A DNA stretch of 64,000 nucleotides from the NCBI GenBank assembly GCA_963758365.1, contig CAVWVB010000001.1, positions 3,162,001-3,226,000 of the forward strand. The letters run 5' to 3'. This stretch comes from Dokdonella_A sp963758365. Its GTDB lineage: Bacteria; Pseudomonadota; Gammaproteobacteria; Xanthomonadales; Rhodanobacteraceae. The notes beneath the pieces were generated by a model. It was not told the DNA's origin, did no database searches, and saw only the letters and a list, made by a program, of their open reading frames with translations. The position numbers and the translations under genes were made by a program. Of this stretch, positions 51,431-59,788 are shown piece by piece. The stretch's first letter is position 1; each line of letters begins with the position of its first letter.

Positions 51431-53965
51431 TCAGCCGCTGTCGCCGTCGCGGCTCGCGGCATGAGTCAACTCCGCCTGTTTTTCCGGAGTCAACTTGAGG
51501 ATGCCGTGGCGGATCTCGCGGCTCAGGATCACGCGGGCATCGTGGGCGACGACTTCGAGATCGGCGTCGAAATCGAGTTTGCCATTCTCGTCCGGCCAGA
51601 TCACGCGACGCTCGCGCATCTTGTGGATGAAGCCGCGGAACAGGCTTCTATCGAAGAATTCGGGCGCATTGAGTTCATGCAGCAGCGAGCGGCGCTGCGC
51701 GGTCAGCCAGCACAGGTTCTCGAGCTCTCCCGCGGACAGTACATGGCGGCCGTTCTTTACCAGCAGCGCGAGCGCGATGTAGTAGCGCTCGATCGCGGGC
51801 AGCAACGTGTGCGCGAGCGCACGCAGGCGAAAAGCCGGATCGCCCTGGCCCGGACCGCGGCCGATGATGCGGCCGTCGGCATCGACCTCGAGCAGCGCCT
51901 GCGCACGGAAAAACTCGAGCGTGGCCTGGATGCGCTCGGCGAATTCGTCGTCGCTCCAGGGCAAGAACAACTCGGACTGCACGAATGGATACACGAGACG
52001 GCCCAAGCGCAGGATCGACGCGCGCGCGAGCCGCCGGTTGTTGAGAAAGCAGCACGCAACCCATGCCGCGGTCGCGAACAGGTGCACGACGTTGTTGCGG
52101 AAGTAGCTGAGCAGCACGCCCTGCTTCGCATCGACGGTCAGTACGTCGCCCAGCGGATGGCTGACACGGCGGATCCACTGCATGTTCTCGCCGTAGGCGA
52201 TGATCGCGGCGGGGTCGAGTGGCGTCAGCGTGACGCGGTCGGAATACGGCATCGCTTCGAGCAGGCTTTTGCACAGGGCCAGTTGCGCGACCAGATCGGC
52301 CTCGGCCATTGCATGCTTGGGCGTGGCCAGCAGCGCGACCGCAAGCAGGTTGATCGGATTCACGTGCGCGGCACGGTTGATGTTCTGCTGGATACGTTCC
52401 GACAGTGCGCCGACCGCGGGGTTGAGCCACTCGGGCTTGACGTCGGGATCCGCTGTCGCGGCGCGCCAGTCGGGGGCGATGTCGTCGAGCAGCGGTACGA
52501 GCTGGATCGGCTCGCCGAAACTCAGCGCCACGCGGCCGTAGCGCTTGCGCAGCGCGCCCAGCGCACGCATCAGGCCAAACACGGATTCCTTTTCCTTGGG
52601 CCTGCCGGAAAGTTCGCCGATGTAGGCATCGCCCTCCATGATCTTTTCATAACCGATGTAGACCGGCTGGAATACCACGGGCCGGCGCGATTCGCGCAGG
52701 AAGCTGCGCAGGGTCATCGACAACATGCCGCCGCGCGGCGCGAGCAGCCGACCGGTGCGCGAACGCCCCCCCTCGATGAAATACTCGAGCGACACCCCGC
52801 GCGCGAACAGCTGGCCGATGTACTCGCGAAACACCGTCGAGTAGAGCGGATCGCCCTTGAATGTGCGGCGCAGGAAAAATGCGCTGCCGCGACGCAGGAT
52901 CGGACCGATCAGCGGCAGGTTGAGATTGACGCCGGCGCCGATGTGCGGGATTGCGATCCCGTTCTGCAGCAGCTGATAGGACAGCAGCAGGTAGTCGACA
53001 TGACTGCGATGGCACGGTACGTAGATCACTTCGTGCCCGGGTGCGGCTTCGCGCAGGGTATCGAAGTGGTACACGTCGACGCCGTCGTAGAGCTTGTTCC
53101 AGAAGCCCTTCAGCATGAACGACAACGAGCGCACCACCGGATGGGAGTAGTCGGCAGCGATCTCCATCGCATAGTCGCGCGCGCGGCGACGTACCTTGTC
53201 CTCGCTGATCGATTCCTTGCTCGCCGCGGCCGCAATCGCGGCCAGCACCGGTTCGGCGCGGAGCAGCGCGTCGACGACGGTGCGCCGGTGCGAAAGGTCC
53301 GGTCCGATCACGATCGCGCGGATGCGGCGGAAATGCACGCGCAGGATGCGCTGAAGTTTGCGCACGCTGCGTTCGGCATCCAGCTGGTCGGCGACCACTG
53401 CGCGCAGCGACACCGGTGCGGCAAACTGCACATGCGTGTCGCGACCGTTGAGCGCGAGCGCGAGCAGGCGCCGGAAGCGACCGACGACGACCCAGTTCTC
53501 GGAGAACAGCACGCTGAACCAGCCGGTCTCGCGATCCGGCGCGCGGCCGACGAAGACCGATACGGGCACGAGTCGCACGTCCCTGCCCGGATCGGCCCGC
53601 ACGAGGTCGGCGAGCAGGCTCAGGGTCTGCGAACGGGTGGCAGGCGGAGTGCGACCGAATACGGCCGGTCGGCGCGAAAGCGCGACGATGGCGCGACTGC
53701 GCTTGATTGGCAGCCGGTCCGCGGCCAGGTAGGGCGACGGCAGTCCAGCCTCCGCGCAGGCCTGTTCCAGGATCAGGGTGTCGGACAGGCCGTAGCGTTC
53801 GATGATGTAGACGGTCGCGCGCTCATCGTCGGGAATCAGCGAGTGCACGTCTTCGGGTGTGCGCTTGATGCGGATCCACGGGCGCAGCAATGCGCCGGAC
53901 AACCTGCGCCAGGCGGGCACCTGCGCGGTTCCGCTGCTACGTGGCAGCAGGGGCATGTCGTTCAT
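51431..53965 (-). CDS. plsB: Glycerol-3-phosphate 1-O-acyltransferase
   Basis: 844 aa, full length. The acyltransferase block motifs are clear: block I PCHRSHVDYLLLSY (H-x4-D), block II GDPLYSTVFREYIGQL preceded by GSAFFLRRTFKGD, block III FIEGGRSRTGR, and block IV VVFQPVYIGYEKI. It acylates sn-glycerol-3-phosphate at the inner membrane, first step of phospholipid synthesis. ATG 53963-53965. It lies 136 bp downstream of the lipoprotein gene on the same strand. Confidence 0.96.
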   Translation of the reverse strand: MNDMPLLPRSSGTAQVPAWRRLSGALLRPWIRIKRTPEDVHSLIPDDERATVYIIERYGLSDTLILEQACAEAGLPSPYLAADRLPIKRSRAIVALSRRPAVFGRTPPATRSQTLSLLADLVRADPGRDVRLVPVSVFVGRAPDRETGWFSVLFSENWVVVGRFRRLLALALNGRDTHVQFAAPVSLRAVVADQLDAERSVRKLQRILRVHFRRIRAIVIGPDLSHRRTVVDALLRAEPVLAAIAAAASKESISEDKVRRRARDYAMEIAADYSHPVVRSLSFMLKGFWNKLYDGVDVYHFDTLREAAPGHEVIYVPCHRSHVDYLLLSYQLLQNGIAIPHIGAGVNLNLPLIGPILRRGSAFFLRRTFKGDPLYSTVFREYIGQLFARGVSLEYFIEGGRSRTGRLLAPRGGMLSMTLRSFLRESRRPVVFQPVYIGYEKIMEGDAYIGELSGRPKEKESVFGLMRALGALRKRYGRVALSFGEPIQLVPLLDDIAPDWRAATADPDVKPEWLNPAVGALSERIQQNINRAAHVNPINLLAVALLATPKHAMAEADLVAQLALCKSLLEAMPYSDRVTLTPLDPAAIIAYGENMQWIRRVSHPLGDVLTVDAKQGVLLSYFRNNVVHLFATAAWVACCFLNNRRLARASILRLGRLVYPFVQSELFLPWSDDEFAERIQATLEFFRAQALLEVDADGRIIGRGPGQGDPAFRLRALAHTLLPAIERYYIALALLVKNGRHVLSAGELENLCWLTAQRRSLLHELNAPEFFDRSLFRGFIHKMRERRVIWPDENGKLDFDADLEVVAHDARVILSREIRHGILKLTPEKQAELTHAASRDGDSG

Positions 53966-54101
53966 GCGACCAGTCTAGAGTTCGATGGCGCGCGGGTCGA
54001 ACACGCCATCCGCGCGGCCAAGGGGCCGATGGCTGGCACGGATGCACGGAATGCGCGGCGTCCGTAGCCGGCGCGCACAACCCCGCCGGGCTGCGCGCGG
54101 C

Positions 54102-55049
54102 CTACTGCCCGCTCGGCGCGGTATCCGGCGCGGGCGCGGTCCGTGAATCCGGCGTCGCTGCGGTGGCGGCAGCGGCCTGACCGGCCGCATTCGCCTTGAG
54201 CTTGTCGATTGCTTCCTTGCCGTACCAGCGACCGTCGACATTGACCATTTCCGTTTCCATGGTCAGCGGCGTACCCAGCAGCGTGTAGGCCACCTTGACC
54301 TTGGCGGTCTTGCCGTCGTTCGACAAGACCTGTGGATTCACCGAGTCGAGCATCTTGTCGAGCGAGAAGTCGTAGACCGCCAGCGCTTCCTTGAATCCCT
54401 GCAGCGCGATCTGCGCCTTCTTCATGGACTCGTCGAAACTCAGCGCGCGGGCCTGGTCCAGGGTCTTCAGGTCGATCGCACGTGCGGTCTTCACCGAAAT
54501 CGCGAGGACTTTCCTGACCGCGGCCGGATCGGTGAAGCGGGTCTTCTGCACCCAATCGCCGAGTGCCTTGATCGCGGCCAGAGCCTGCTGCTTGGATTCA
54601 TCCGACAGGTCCTTGTTCTGCTGGACCATGCCCTGCAGCCAGCCCGATCCCATCGCAACGTACATCGGAATCTGCTGCTGGTATTGCGCATCGAACTCCT
54701 TGAGCCTGGGTTCGATCTCGGCATACAGGGTCTGCTCGGCATCCGGCGCGGTCAGCTTCGCCATCGTCTCGGCGAACTTCTGGCGATCCTCGTCGGTGAT
54801 CGGTTTGGCGTTGGCATCCCTGGTCCAGTCGGCCTTCGCCTTCTCGAATTCGGCGGGCGGCAGCGAGTTCTGCATGAATCCCGCAACATCGCCATTCCTG
54901 AGGAGTTCGGCGGAACGGCGGATGGCTGCATCCGGGGTCGCTGCGTTGGCCGCTACCGCCGCGGTTTCCGTCGCCGGCTTCTTTTCGCAACCCGCAACCA
55001 GAATGAGCAGTGCCGTGGCAAACGCGGCACGGAGCAGAGAGCTGAACAT
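54102..55049 (-). CDS. Lipoprotein with helical and NTF2-like-type domain
   Basis: 315 aa from ATG 55047-55049; lipobox LVAGC at about residue 18. The mature part begins with Ala-rich low complexity, then a helical domain (AELLRNGDVAGFMQNSLPP, QTLYAEIEPRLKEFDAQYQQ), and a C-terminal beta segment GKTAKVKVAYTLLGTPLTM with MVNVDGRWYGKEAIDKL, like the end of DUF4878/NTF2-like domains. The tail is Ala/Pro/Thr-rich. Probably in the periplasm. No enzyme motif. Its leader contains the candidate sRNA unit. Confidence 0.7.
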   Translation of the reverse strand: MFSSLLRAAFATALLILVAGCEKKPATETAAVAANAATPDAAIRRSAELLRNGDVAGFMQNSLPPAEFEKAKADWTRDANAKPITDEDRQKFAETMAKLTAPDAEQTLYAEIEPRLKEFDAQYQQQIPMYVAMGSGWLQGMVQQNKDLSDESKQQALAAIKALGDWVQKTRFTDPAAVRKVLAISVKTARAIDLKTLDQARALSFDESMKKAQIALQGFKEALAVYDFSLDKMLDSVNPQVLSNDGKTAKVKVAYTLLGTPLTMETEMVNVDGRWYGKEAIDKLKANAAGQAAAATAATPDSRTAPAPDTAPSGQ

Positions 55050-55134
55050 ATCGAACGCCCCATGGACGGATGGAATGGCCGCGCACTTTAGCAGCGGGTC
55101 CGCCGGCGAACCACCGCAGACCGGCGAGCCGCGC

Positions 55135-55168
55135 AAAAAAAGAAAACCCGGAAGCAAGCTTCCGGGTT
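55135..55168 (-). terminator. Rho-independent terminator of the candidate sRNA
   Basis: Stem AACCCGGAAGC (55145-55155) and GCTTCCGGGTT (55158-55168), perfect 11 bp with a two-base gap, so the actual loop is GCAAGC or similar. On the minus strand the stem is followed by TTTTC then seven T (55141-55135). It is 86 bp before the lipoprotein ATG on the same strand. Confidence 0.85.
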
Positions 55169-55262
55169 CAATCCGGCAGCGCCGGAGGAGGAACTTGTAC
55201 GTCGTTTTGTGGTTTGTGCGTACGCGTCGTGTTGGCTGCGGGTTCGCGCCACGACCGCTCCG
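55135..55262 (-). ncRNA. Candidate small RNA, about 128 nt
   Basis: Transcript predicted to start near 55262 from the sigma-70-like promoter at 55269-55297 and to end at the T-run of the terminator. It has no coding potential of its own. Reading 5' to 3': a 5' structured part, a stretch CACAAACCACAAAACGACG flanked by GTACG/CGTAC, then an exposed GTTCCTCCTCC motif complementary to ribosome sites, a small hairpin TCCGGC-GCT-GCCGGA, and the terminator hairpin. CU-rich anti-Shine-Dalgarno segments are typical of sRNAs that block translation. An alternative is a leader/attenuator of the lipoprotein gene. Confidence 0.55.
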
Positions 55263-55268
55263 CGCAGA

Positions 55269-55297
55269 AATATACGCGGTCGCCAAAGCTAATGCAA
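55269..55297 (-). promoter_or_regulatory. Sigma-70-type promoter for the candidate sRNA
   Basis: On the minus strand -35 TTGCAT (55297-55292) and -10 TATATT (55274-55269) with a 17-bp spacer. The 45 bp upstream (about 55298-55345) is strongly A+T-rich, like an UP element, in an otherwise high-GC region. It could instead drive the lipoprotein gene through the terminator. Confidence 0.7.
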
Positions 55298-55398
55298 CAC
55301 CTGCGATTGCTTTTGTAATCTATTGATTTAATTACCATTAAACCCAATACTCTGCAAGCGACTTGGCGCGGACCGCGCTCCGGCCCGGCCGGGTCCGG

Positions 55399-55564
55399 CT
55401 AGTGGCCGTAACAGAGGAAGTGGTAGAGGAATCGCGCCGGGATCGTGGTGCCGGGCGCCGGCCCGAAGCGGGACCCATGGCGTGCCCATGGGTCGAGTGA
55501 GGGCCAGGCACGGCGCCGCGAGACCAGGCGAGTTGCTTTCAATTTCTCTGTTTCAGGTCACCAG
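55399..55564 (+). mobile_element. Miniature inverted-repeat element, copy 3 (full length)
   Basis: Core 55403-55560 (158 bp), flanks CTAG (55399-55402) and CCAG (55561-55564). Same orientation as copies 1 and 2. Central hairpin CCCATGG/CCATGGG. The right flank has changed from CTAG to CCAG, so the phosphatase gene reads CTGG and stops at the next codon, TGA (55558-55560), which belongs to the element core. Confidence 0.85.
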
Positions 55565-56439
55565 TTGCGCAGCGCGGCCCGCTTGGCTGCGCGCCGGCGC
55601 TCGACCGGTTGCGACCAGTCGTTGTCGAACAGTGCGGGCTCCCAGGCGCCGTAGGTCGGATTCGGCAGCATGAACCAGCGCTCGCCGATCCAGTCCATGT
55701 AGGGCGCCGCCGCCGCGCGGCGACCTTCGCGCGTATTCGCAAGCACGTCGACGAAGTCGCCGATCTGGTCCCCCAGCTGCAGCAGCACGCGATGACGACG
55801 GCCGACCAGCCTGCGCCGGCAGCCCTTGTCGGTGCCGATCTGCTCGCAACCCTCGACGAGGGTGCCGAGGCCGAGGAACACCGGTTCGGTGGTGGCGAGC
55901 GGAAAACCCGCCGCGCGCAAGTTGTCCAGGGTCGGTTCGTTGAGATCCTGCGCACGATTGGAGAGGTAGAAAACGGTGACGCCGTGCGCCGCAGCCAGAC
56001 GCGCGAATTCCAGGGCTCCTGGCAGCGGCCGCGCCGCCCTTTCGCGACACCACTCGGACCAGGTGAATTCATCGAACGTCGCGCCATCGCGTATCAGCCG
56101 GGCCTGATAGGGCGAGTTGTCGAGCACGGTTTCGTCGATGTCGAGAATGACCGCGGGCGCCAGGCCCGCGATCGGCATGCTGCGCTCGTCGCGGGGCAGG
56201 GCATCCCAGTTGCGGTCCGCCAGCGCCGTCAGCAGCTTGTCGCTCGCGTCGCGGAAGACCTCGCGGTAGATCAGGTCGTGCTCGACAGCGGTCTGCGACC
56301 ACACGACCGCGTTGAGGTTGTCGTCCGCGGGCGGACCCGCGGAGGGCGGCGCCGCTCCGGTCACGGAAACCGGAGCGCTCGCGCAACCGGCGAGCAGGGC
56401 CGCGCCGAATGCGAAGGAAAGGGTATGCAGCGTCGACAT
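55558..56439 (-). CDS. e(P4)-like acid phosphatase lipoprotein (HAD superfamily)
   Basis: 293 aa from ATG 56437-56439 (GGAGACACG upstream). Lipobox LLAGC at about residue 19. HAD motif I ILDIDETVLDNSPYQ with the nucleophile Asp; motif II in VFYLSNR; a late motif IV-type Asp in GDFVD and surrounding LGDQIGDF. This is the Acid_phosphat_B/e(P4) class of outer-membrane 5'-nucleotidases that dephosphorylate NMN and other nucleotides for uptake. Its last codon, TGG, and stop TGA come from the flank and core of miniature element copy 3. Confidence 0.88.
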   Translation of the reverse strand: MSTLHTLSFAFGAALLAGCASAPVSVTGAAPPSAGPPADDNLNAVVWSQTAVEHDLIYREVFRDASDKLLTALADRNWDALPRDERSMPIAGLAPAVILDIDETVLDNSPYQARLIRDGATFDEFTWSEWCRERAARPLPGALEFARLAAAHGVTVFYLSNRAQDLNEPTLDNLRAAGFPLATTEPVFLGLGTLVEGCEQIGTDKGCRRRLVGRRHRVLLQLGDQIGDFVDVLANTREGRRAAAAPYMDWIGERWFMLPNPTYGAWEPALFDNDWSQPVERRRAAKRAALRNW

Positions 56440-56533
56440 CGTGTCTCCGGAGTTGGAAAAGCGCGCAGGCAGCGCATACGATCCGGATAGTCTATGACAG
56501 GCGCTAGCGGACCCCGAGCCTGTCGCCTGGACG

Positions 56534-57574
56534 ATGATTGCCCGCCCCCTGCGCGAGACCGCAATGCACCAGCCGCCCGGCACGTACCCGCGCATCGCCA
56601 GCTATCTGCTCAGCGCATTGGCGCTGCTGTGGATCCTGGAACTGCACCTGCTGCCCGCGCTGCTCGCGGGCCTGCTCGTCTACGCCCTGATCGATGTGCT
56701 CGCTCCGCTTGTGCAGCGCATTCTGCCGGGAACCCAGGCCCATTGGCTGATCGTTGCGATGCTCGGCATTGTCGTGGTGGGAATACTGACCCTCGGCATC
56801 ATCGGCGTGATCGCGCTGCTGCGCAGCGAACGCGGCAATCCGCGCCTGGTGTTCGAAAACCTGATGCCGCTGATCGACCGCGCGCGCGGACAACTGCCGA
56901 AGTTCGTCGTCGACTACCTGCCCGACAGCATCTACGAGTTCCGCGCGGCCGCGATCGACTGGCTGCGCGAACATGCGGCGCAGCTGCAGATCGCCGGCAA
57001 GGCCGCCGCGCGCGTGATCGTGCACCTTCTGATCGGCATGATTCTCGGCGCGATGGTCGCGCTCGCGAGTGCGCGCAGGGCGCATTCGAACGCGCCTCTG
57101 GTCGACGCACTGGTCGCGCGCTGCGTGCACCTGAGCCGGGCATTCCACGACATCGTCTTCGCGCAGGTCAAGATTTCCGCGCTGAACACGCTGCTGACCG
57201 CGATCTTCCTGCTGATCGTACTGCCGCTGTTCGGGATCGAGCTGCCGCTTGCCAAGACCCTGGTGGTGGCGACTTTCATCGTCGGCCTGCTTCCCGTCGT
57301 CGGCAACCTGATCTCGAACACACTGATCTTCGTGGTCGGACTTTCGGTCTCGATGGGCGTCGCGATCGCCGCGCTGGTGTTCCTGATCGTGATCCACAAG
57401 CTCGAGTACTTTCTCAATGCGCGCATAGTCGGAGGACAGATTCGCGCGCGTGCATGGGAACTGCTGATCGCGATGCTGTTCATGGAAGCCGCCTTCGGCG
57501 CAGCGGGTCTGGTCGCCGCACCGATCTATTACGCGTACCTCAAGCGCGAGCTGATCGCCACGAGACTGATCTGA
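56534..57574 (+). CDS. AI-2E family (PerM/YdiK-like) permease
   Basis: 346 aa from ATG 56534; ATG 56564 (MHQPPG) is possible. Seven to eight membrane segments. Features: LAGLLVYALIDVLAPLVQ near the start, a large amphipathic loop (residues about 95-165), then RAFHDIVFAQVKISALNTLL, FIVGLLPVVGNLISNTLIF and KLEYFLNARIVGGQIRARAWE, matching the family. Members export quorum signals or small ions; the substrate here is unknown. Divergent from the phosphatase gene by 94 bp; miniature element copy 4 begins 27 bp past its stop. Confidence 0.88.
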   Translation: MIARPLRETAMHQPPGTYPRIASYLLSALALLWILELHLLPALLAGLLVYALIDVLAPLVQRILPGTQAHWLIVAMLGIVVVGILTLGIIGVIALLRSERGNPRLVFENLMPLIDRARGQLPKFVVDYLPDSIYEFRAAAIDWLREHAAQLQIAGKAAARVIVHLLIGMILGAMVALASARRAHSNAPLVDALVARCVHLSRAFHDIVFAQVKISALNTLLTAIFLLIVLPLFGIELPLAKTLVVATFIVGLLPVVGNLISNTLIFVVGLSVSMGVAIAALVFLIVIHKLEYFLNARIVGGQIRARAWELLIAMLFMEAAFGAAGLVAAPIYYAYLKRELIATRLI

Positions 57575-57601
57575 GCCGCCCCACTGCGCCCGCGGCAGTG
57601 G

Positions 57602-57683
57602 CTAGTGACCTGTAACAGGGGAATTGAAAGCCACTCGCTTGGTCTCGCGGCGCGATTCCTCTTCCATTTCCTCTGGCCACTAG
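57602..57683 (-). mobile_element. Miniature inverted-repeat element, copy 4 (internally deleted)
   Basis: Core 57606-57679 (74 bp) in the opposite orientation to copies 1-3, flanked by perfect CTAG (57602-57605) and CTAG (57680-57683). Both ends are kept but about 85 bp of the middle, including the hairpin, is missing; the junction lies at GCGCCG, present at both sides in the full copies. The CTAG at 57680-57683 gives the TAG stop of rep. Confidence 0.85.
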
Positions 57684-59656
57684 TCCGCGAGCAGGCTCGC
57701 GAGCCGCGCGATGTGCGACGATGCAAGTTCCTGCCTGTGTACCGCGTCGAGTTCGGCATCGCGGCCCGACCAGTGCAGGTCGTCGCGTGGCAACTCGCCG
57801 AGGAATCGACTCGGCGGGTTCGCGAGAATCTCGCCGAAGCGCCTGCGGCGCCTCGCGAAGGAAAGCGTCAACTGCTCCTTGGCCCGCGTAATGCCAACGT
57901 ACATCAGGCGCCGCTCCTCCTCGATCCGCCCCTCGGCGACACTGCCTTCATGCGGCAGCGTGTGGTCGTCGACGCCGACCATGAACACGCAGCGGAACTC
58001 CAGTCCTTTCACCGAATGCAACGTCATCAGGCGCACCGCGTTGCCCGGCTCGTCGCGGTCGCCCTGAGCGAGCAGCGCGAGTTGCGCGGCGAGGTCCCCG
58101 GCCGCGCCGTTTTTCTGCATGGCCCGGAACCAGGCTGACAGTTCCGTGAGATTTCCGATGCGGCGTTCGCGCAATGCGGGGTCCTTGACCTGCGCGGAGA
58201 TGTGCGCGGCGTAGCCGATCCGCCCGATCAAATCTTCGACGAGTTCGGCCGCCGGCGTGCGCAGGGCCCTTGTGGCGAGGTCGTGGATGATCTCCGCGAA
58301 CGCGACCAGCGAAGCCGCTGCCCGGCCGGCGAGCTGGCCGAGCACCGCGTCCGACCGTGCCGCACGCAGCAGAGAGATCTGCCGCTCAGCGGCGAGTCCG
58401 GCGAGCTTCTCGAGCGTGATCGCACCGATGTCGCGACGCGGCAGATTGACCACGCGCAGGAACGCCGCGTCGTCATCCGGATTGCTGATCAGGCGCAGAT
58501 AGGCCAGCAGGTCCTTGATCTCGGCTCGATCGAGGAACGCGGTGCCGCCGGTCACGTGATAGGGCACGCGCGCGAGACGCAACGCCTTCTCGAACACACG
58601 CGACTGATGATTGCCCCGGTACAGCAGCGCAAACTCGTGCCACGGCATCACGTGTTTCTGAGCCAGATGCGCGATCGCAGCGGCGACGCACTCGGCTTCA
58701 TGTTCCTCGTCCCGGCATTCGATCACGCGGATCGGCGGGCCCTCGGGCCGCTGACTCCAGAGCTTCTTCTCGAACAGGTGCGTGTTGTGGCCGATCACCG
58801 CATTCGCCGCACGCAGGATGCGCCGCGCGCAGCGGTAGTTCTGTTCGAGTTTGACGATTCGCAGACCCGGGTAGTCGCGCCCGAGTTCGGCGAGATTCTC
58901 GGGGTTCGCGCCGCGCCAGGCGTAGATCGACTGATCGTCGTCGCCGACCGCGGTGATCAGGCCGCGCTCGCCGGCCAGCTGCCTGACGAGCCGGTATTGC
59001 GCGGCGTTGGTATCCTGATACTCGTCGATAAGCAGGTGATGTACGCGTTCGCGCCAGCCGGCGCGCGCATCGGCGTCGGTGTCGAGCACTGCGAGCGGCA
59101 GACGGATCAGGTCGTCGAAGTCGACGGCGTTGAATGCGGCCAGTTTGCGCTGATAGCGCGCGTAGATGTCCGCCGCCTCGCGTTCGCGTGACGTGCTCGC
59201 GCGCGCCGCCGCCTGTTCGGGCGTGAGGCCGTCGTTCTTGGCACGTGCAACCAGAGACTGCAGCGCAAACAGCGCATCGGGCTTGATGCCCGCCGGCGCG
59301 AGTTCCTTGATCAGACCCTGCGTGTCGTCCGCGTCGAGCACGGAAAACCCGCGGCGCAGCTGCGCGCGGGCGTGCTCGATCTGCAGGAAGCGCAGGCCGA
59401 GCGCATGGAACGTGCAGACGGTCAGACCTTCCGCGGCGCGGCCCGCGACCAGCCTGCCGACCCGTTCGCGCATTTCGCGGGCCGCCTTGTTCGTGAAGGT
59501 GATCGCCGCGATCTTCGCGGCCCCGAGCCCGCGCGTGCGGATCAGGTAGGCGATCTTCTCGGTGATCACCCGCGTCTTGCCCGAACCCGCGCCCGCGAGT
59601 ACGAGCAGCGGGCCATCGCAGTATTCAACGGCAGCGCGTTGCTGGGAGTTGAGCAT
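57680..59656 (-). CDS. rep: ATP-dependent DNA helicase Rep
   Basis: 658 aa, near the E. coli Rep length. SF1A motifs: Q-motif LNSQQRAAV, I AGAGSGKT (21-28), Ia TFTNKAAREM, II LLIDEYQDTN, III GDDDQSIYAWRGA, IV LEQNYR, V TLHSVKGLEF, VI RLMYVGITRAKE. Starts at ATG 59654-59656; the longer frame upstream lies opposite tdk. Helps replication forks pass protein blocks. Its stop TAG is the CTAG flank of miniature element copy 4. Confidence 0.95.
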   Translation of the reverse strand: MLNSQQRAAVEYCDGPLLVLAGAGSGKTRVITEKIAYLIRTRGLGAAKIAAITFTNKAAREMRERVGRLVAGRAAEGLTVCTFHALGLRFLQIEHARAQLRRGFSVLDADDTQGLIKELAPAGIKPDALFALQSLVARAKNDGLTPEQAAARASTSREREAADIYARYQRKLAAFNAVDFDDLIRLPLAVLDTDADARAGWRERVHHLLIDEYQDTNAAQYRLVRQLAGERGLITAVGDDDQSIYAWRGANPENLAELGRDYPGLRIVKLEQNYRCARRILRAANAVIGHNTHLFEKKLWSQRPEGPPIRVIECRDEEHEAECVAAAIAHLAQKHVMPWHEFALLYRGNHQSRVFEKALRLARVPYHVTGGTAFLDRAEIKDLLAYLRLISNPDDDAAFLRVVNLPRRDIGAITLEKLAGLAAERQISLLRAARSDAVLGQLAGRAAASLVAFAEIIHDLATRALRTPAAELVEDLIGRIGYAAHISAQVKDPALRERRIGNLTELSAWFRAMQKNGAAGDLAAQLALLAQGDRDEPGNAVRLMTLHSVKGLEFRCVFMVGVDDHTLPHEGSVAEGRIEEERRLMYVGITRAKEQLTLSFARRRRRFGEILANPPSRFLGELPRDDLHWSGRDAELDAVHRQELASSHIARLASLLAD

Positions 59657-59663
59657 TCGAACC

Positions 59664-59677
59664 GGGAATCGGGAATC
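59664..59677. repeat. GGGAATC heptad repeat (2 units)
   Basis: Two exact GGGAATC units, with a related AATTCCCGATT further right (59769-59779 region), in the 132-bp divergent gap between rep and tdk. Such heptads are common intergenic repeats in xanthomonad genomes. Confidence 0.6.
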
Positions 59678-59788
59678 GGCACGGCCGATCGGCCAGCAAG
59701 TGTGGCACAGTCGCGCACGCCGATCGTCCGGCCCGAACCTGCACCGCGCTGGCGGTTCCCGATCCAGAATTCCCGATTTCGCGCTCCA

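Noticed and set aside
55192..55325. Possible plus-strand 44-45 codon gene starting TTG after GGAGGAGG
   Set aside because: The ribosome-site-like run is only about 3 nt from the TTG, too short. The same bases form the CU-rich motif of the minus-strand RNA, and the peptide has no known pattern.
59640..59680. tRNA T-arm-like sequence GGTTCGAA on the minus strand near rep
   Set aside because: The motif overlaps the rep start codon, and no complementary acceptor or anticodon arms exist around it. No tRNA is seen elsewhere in the window.
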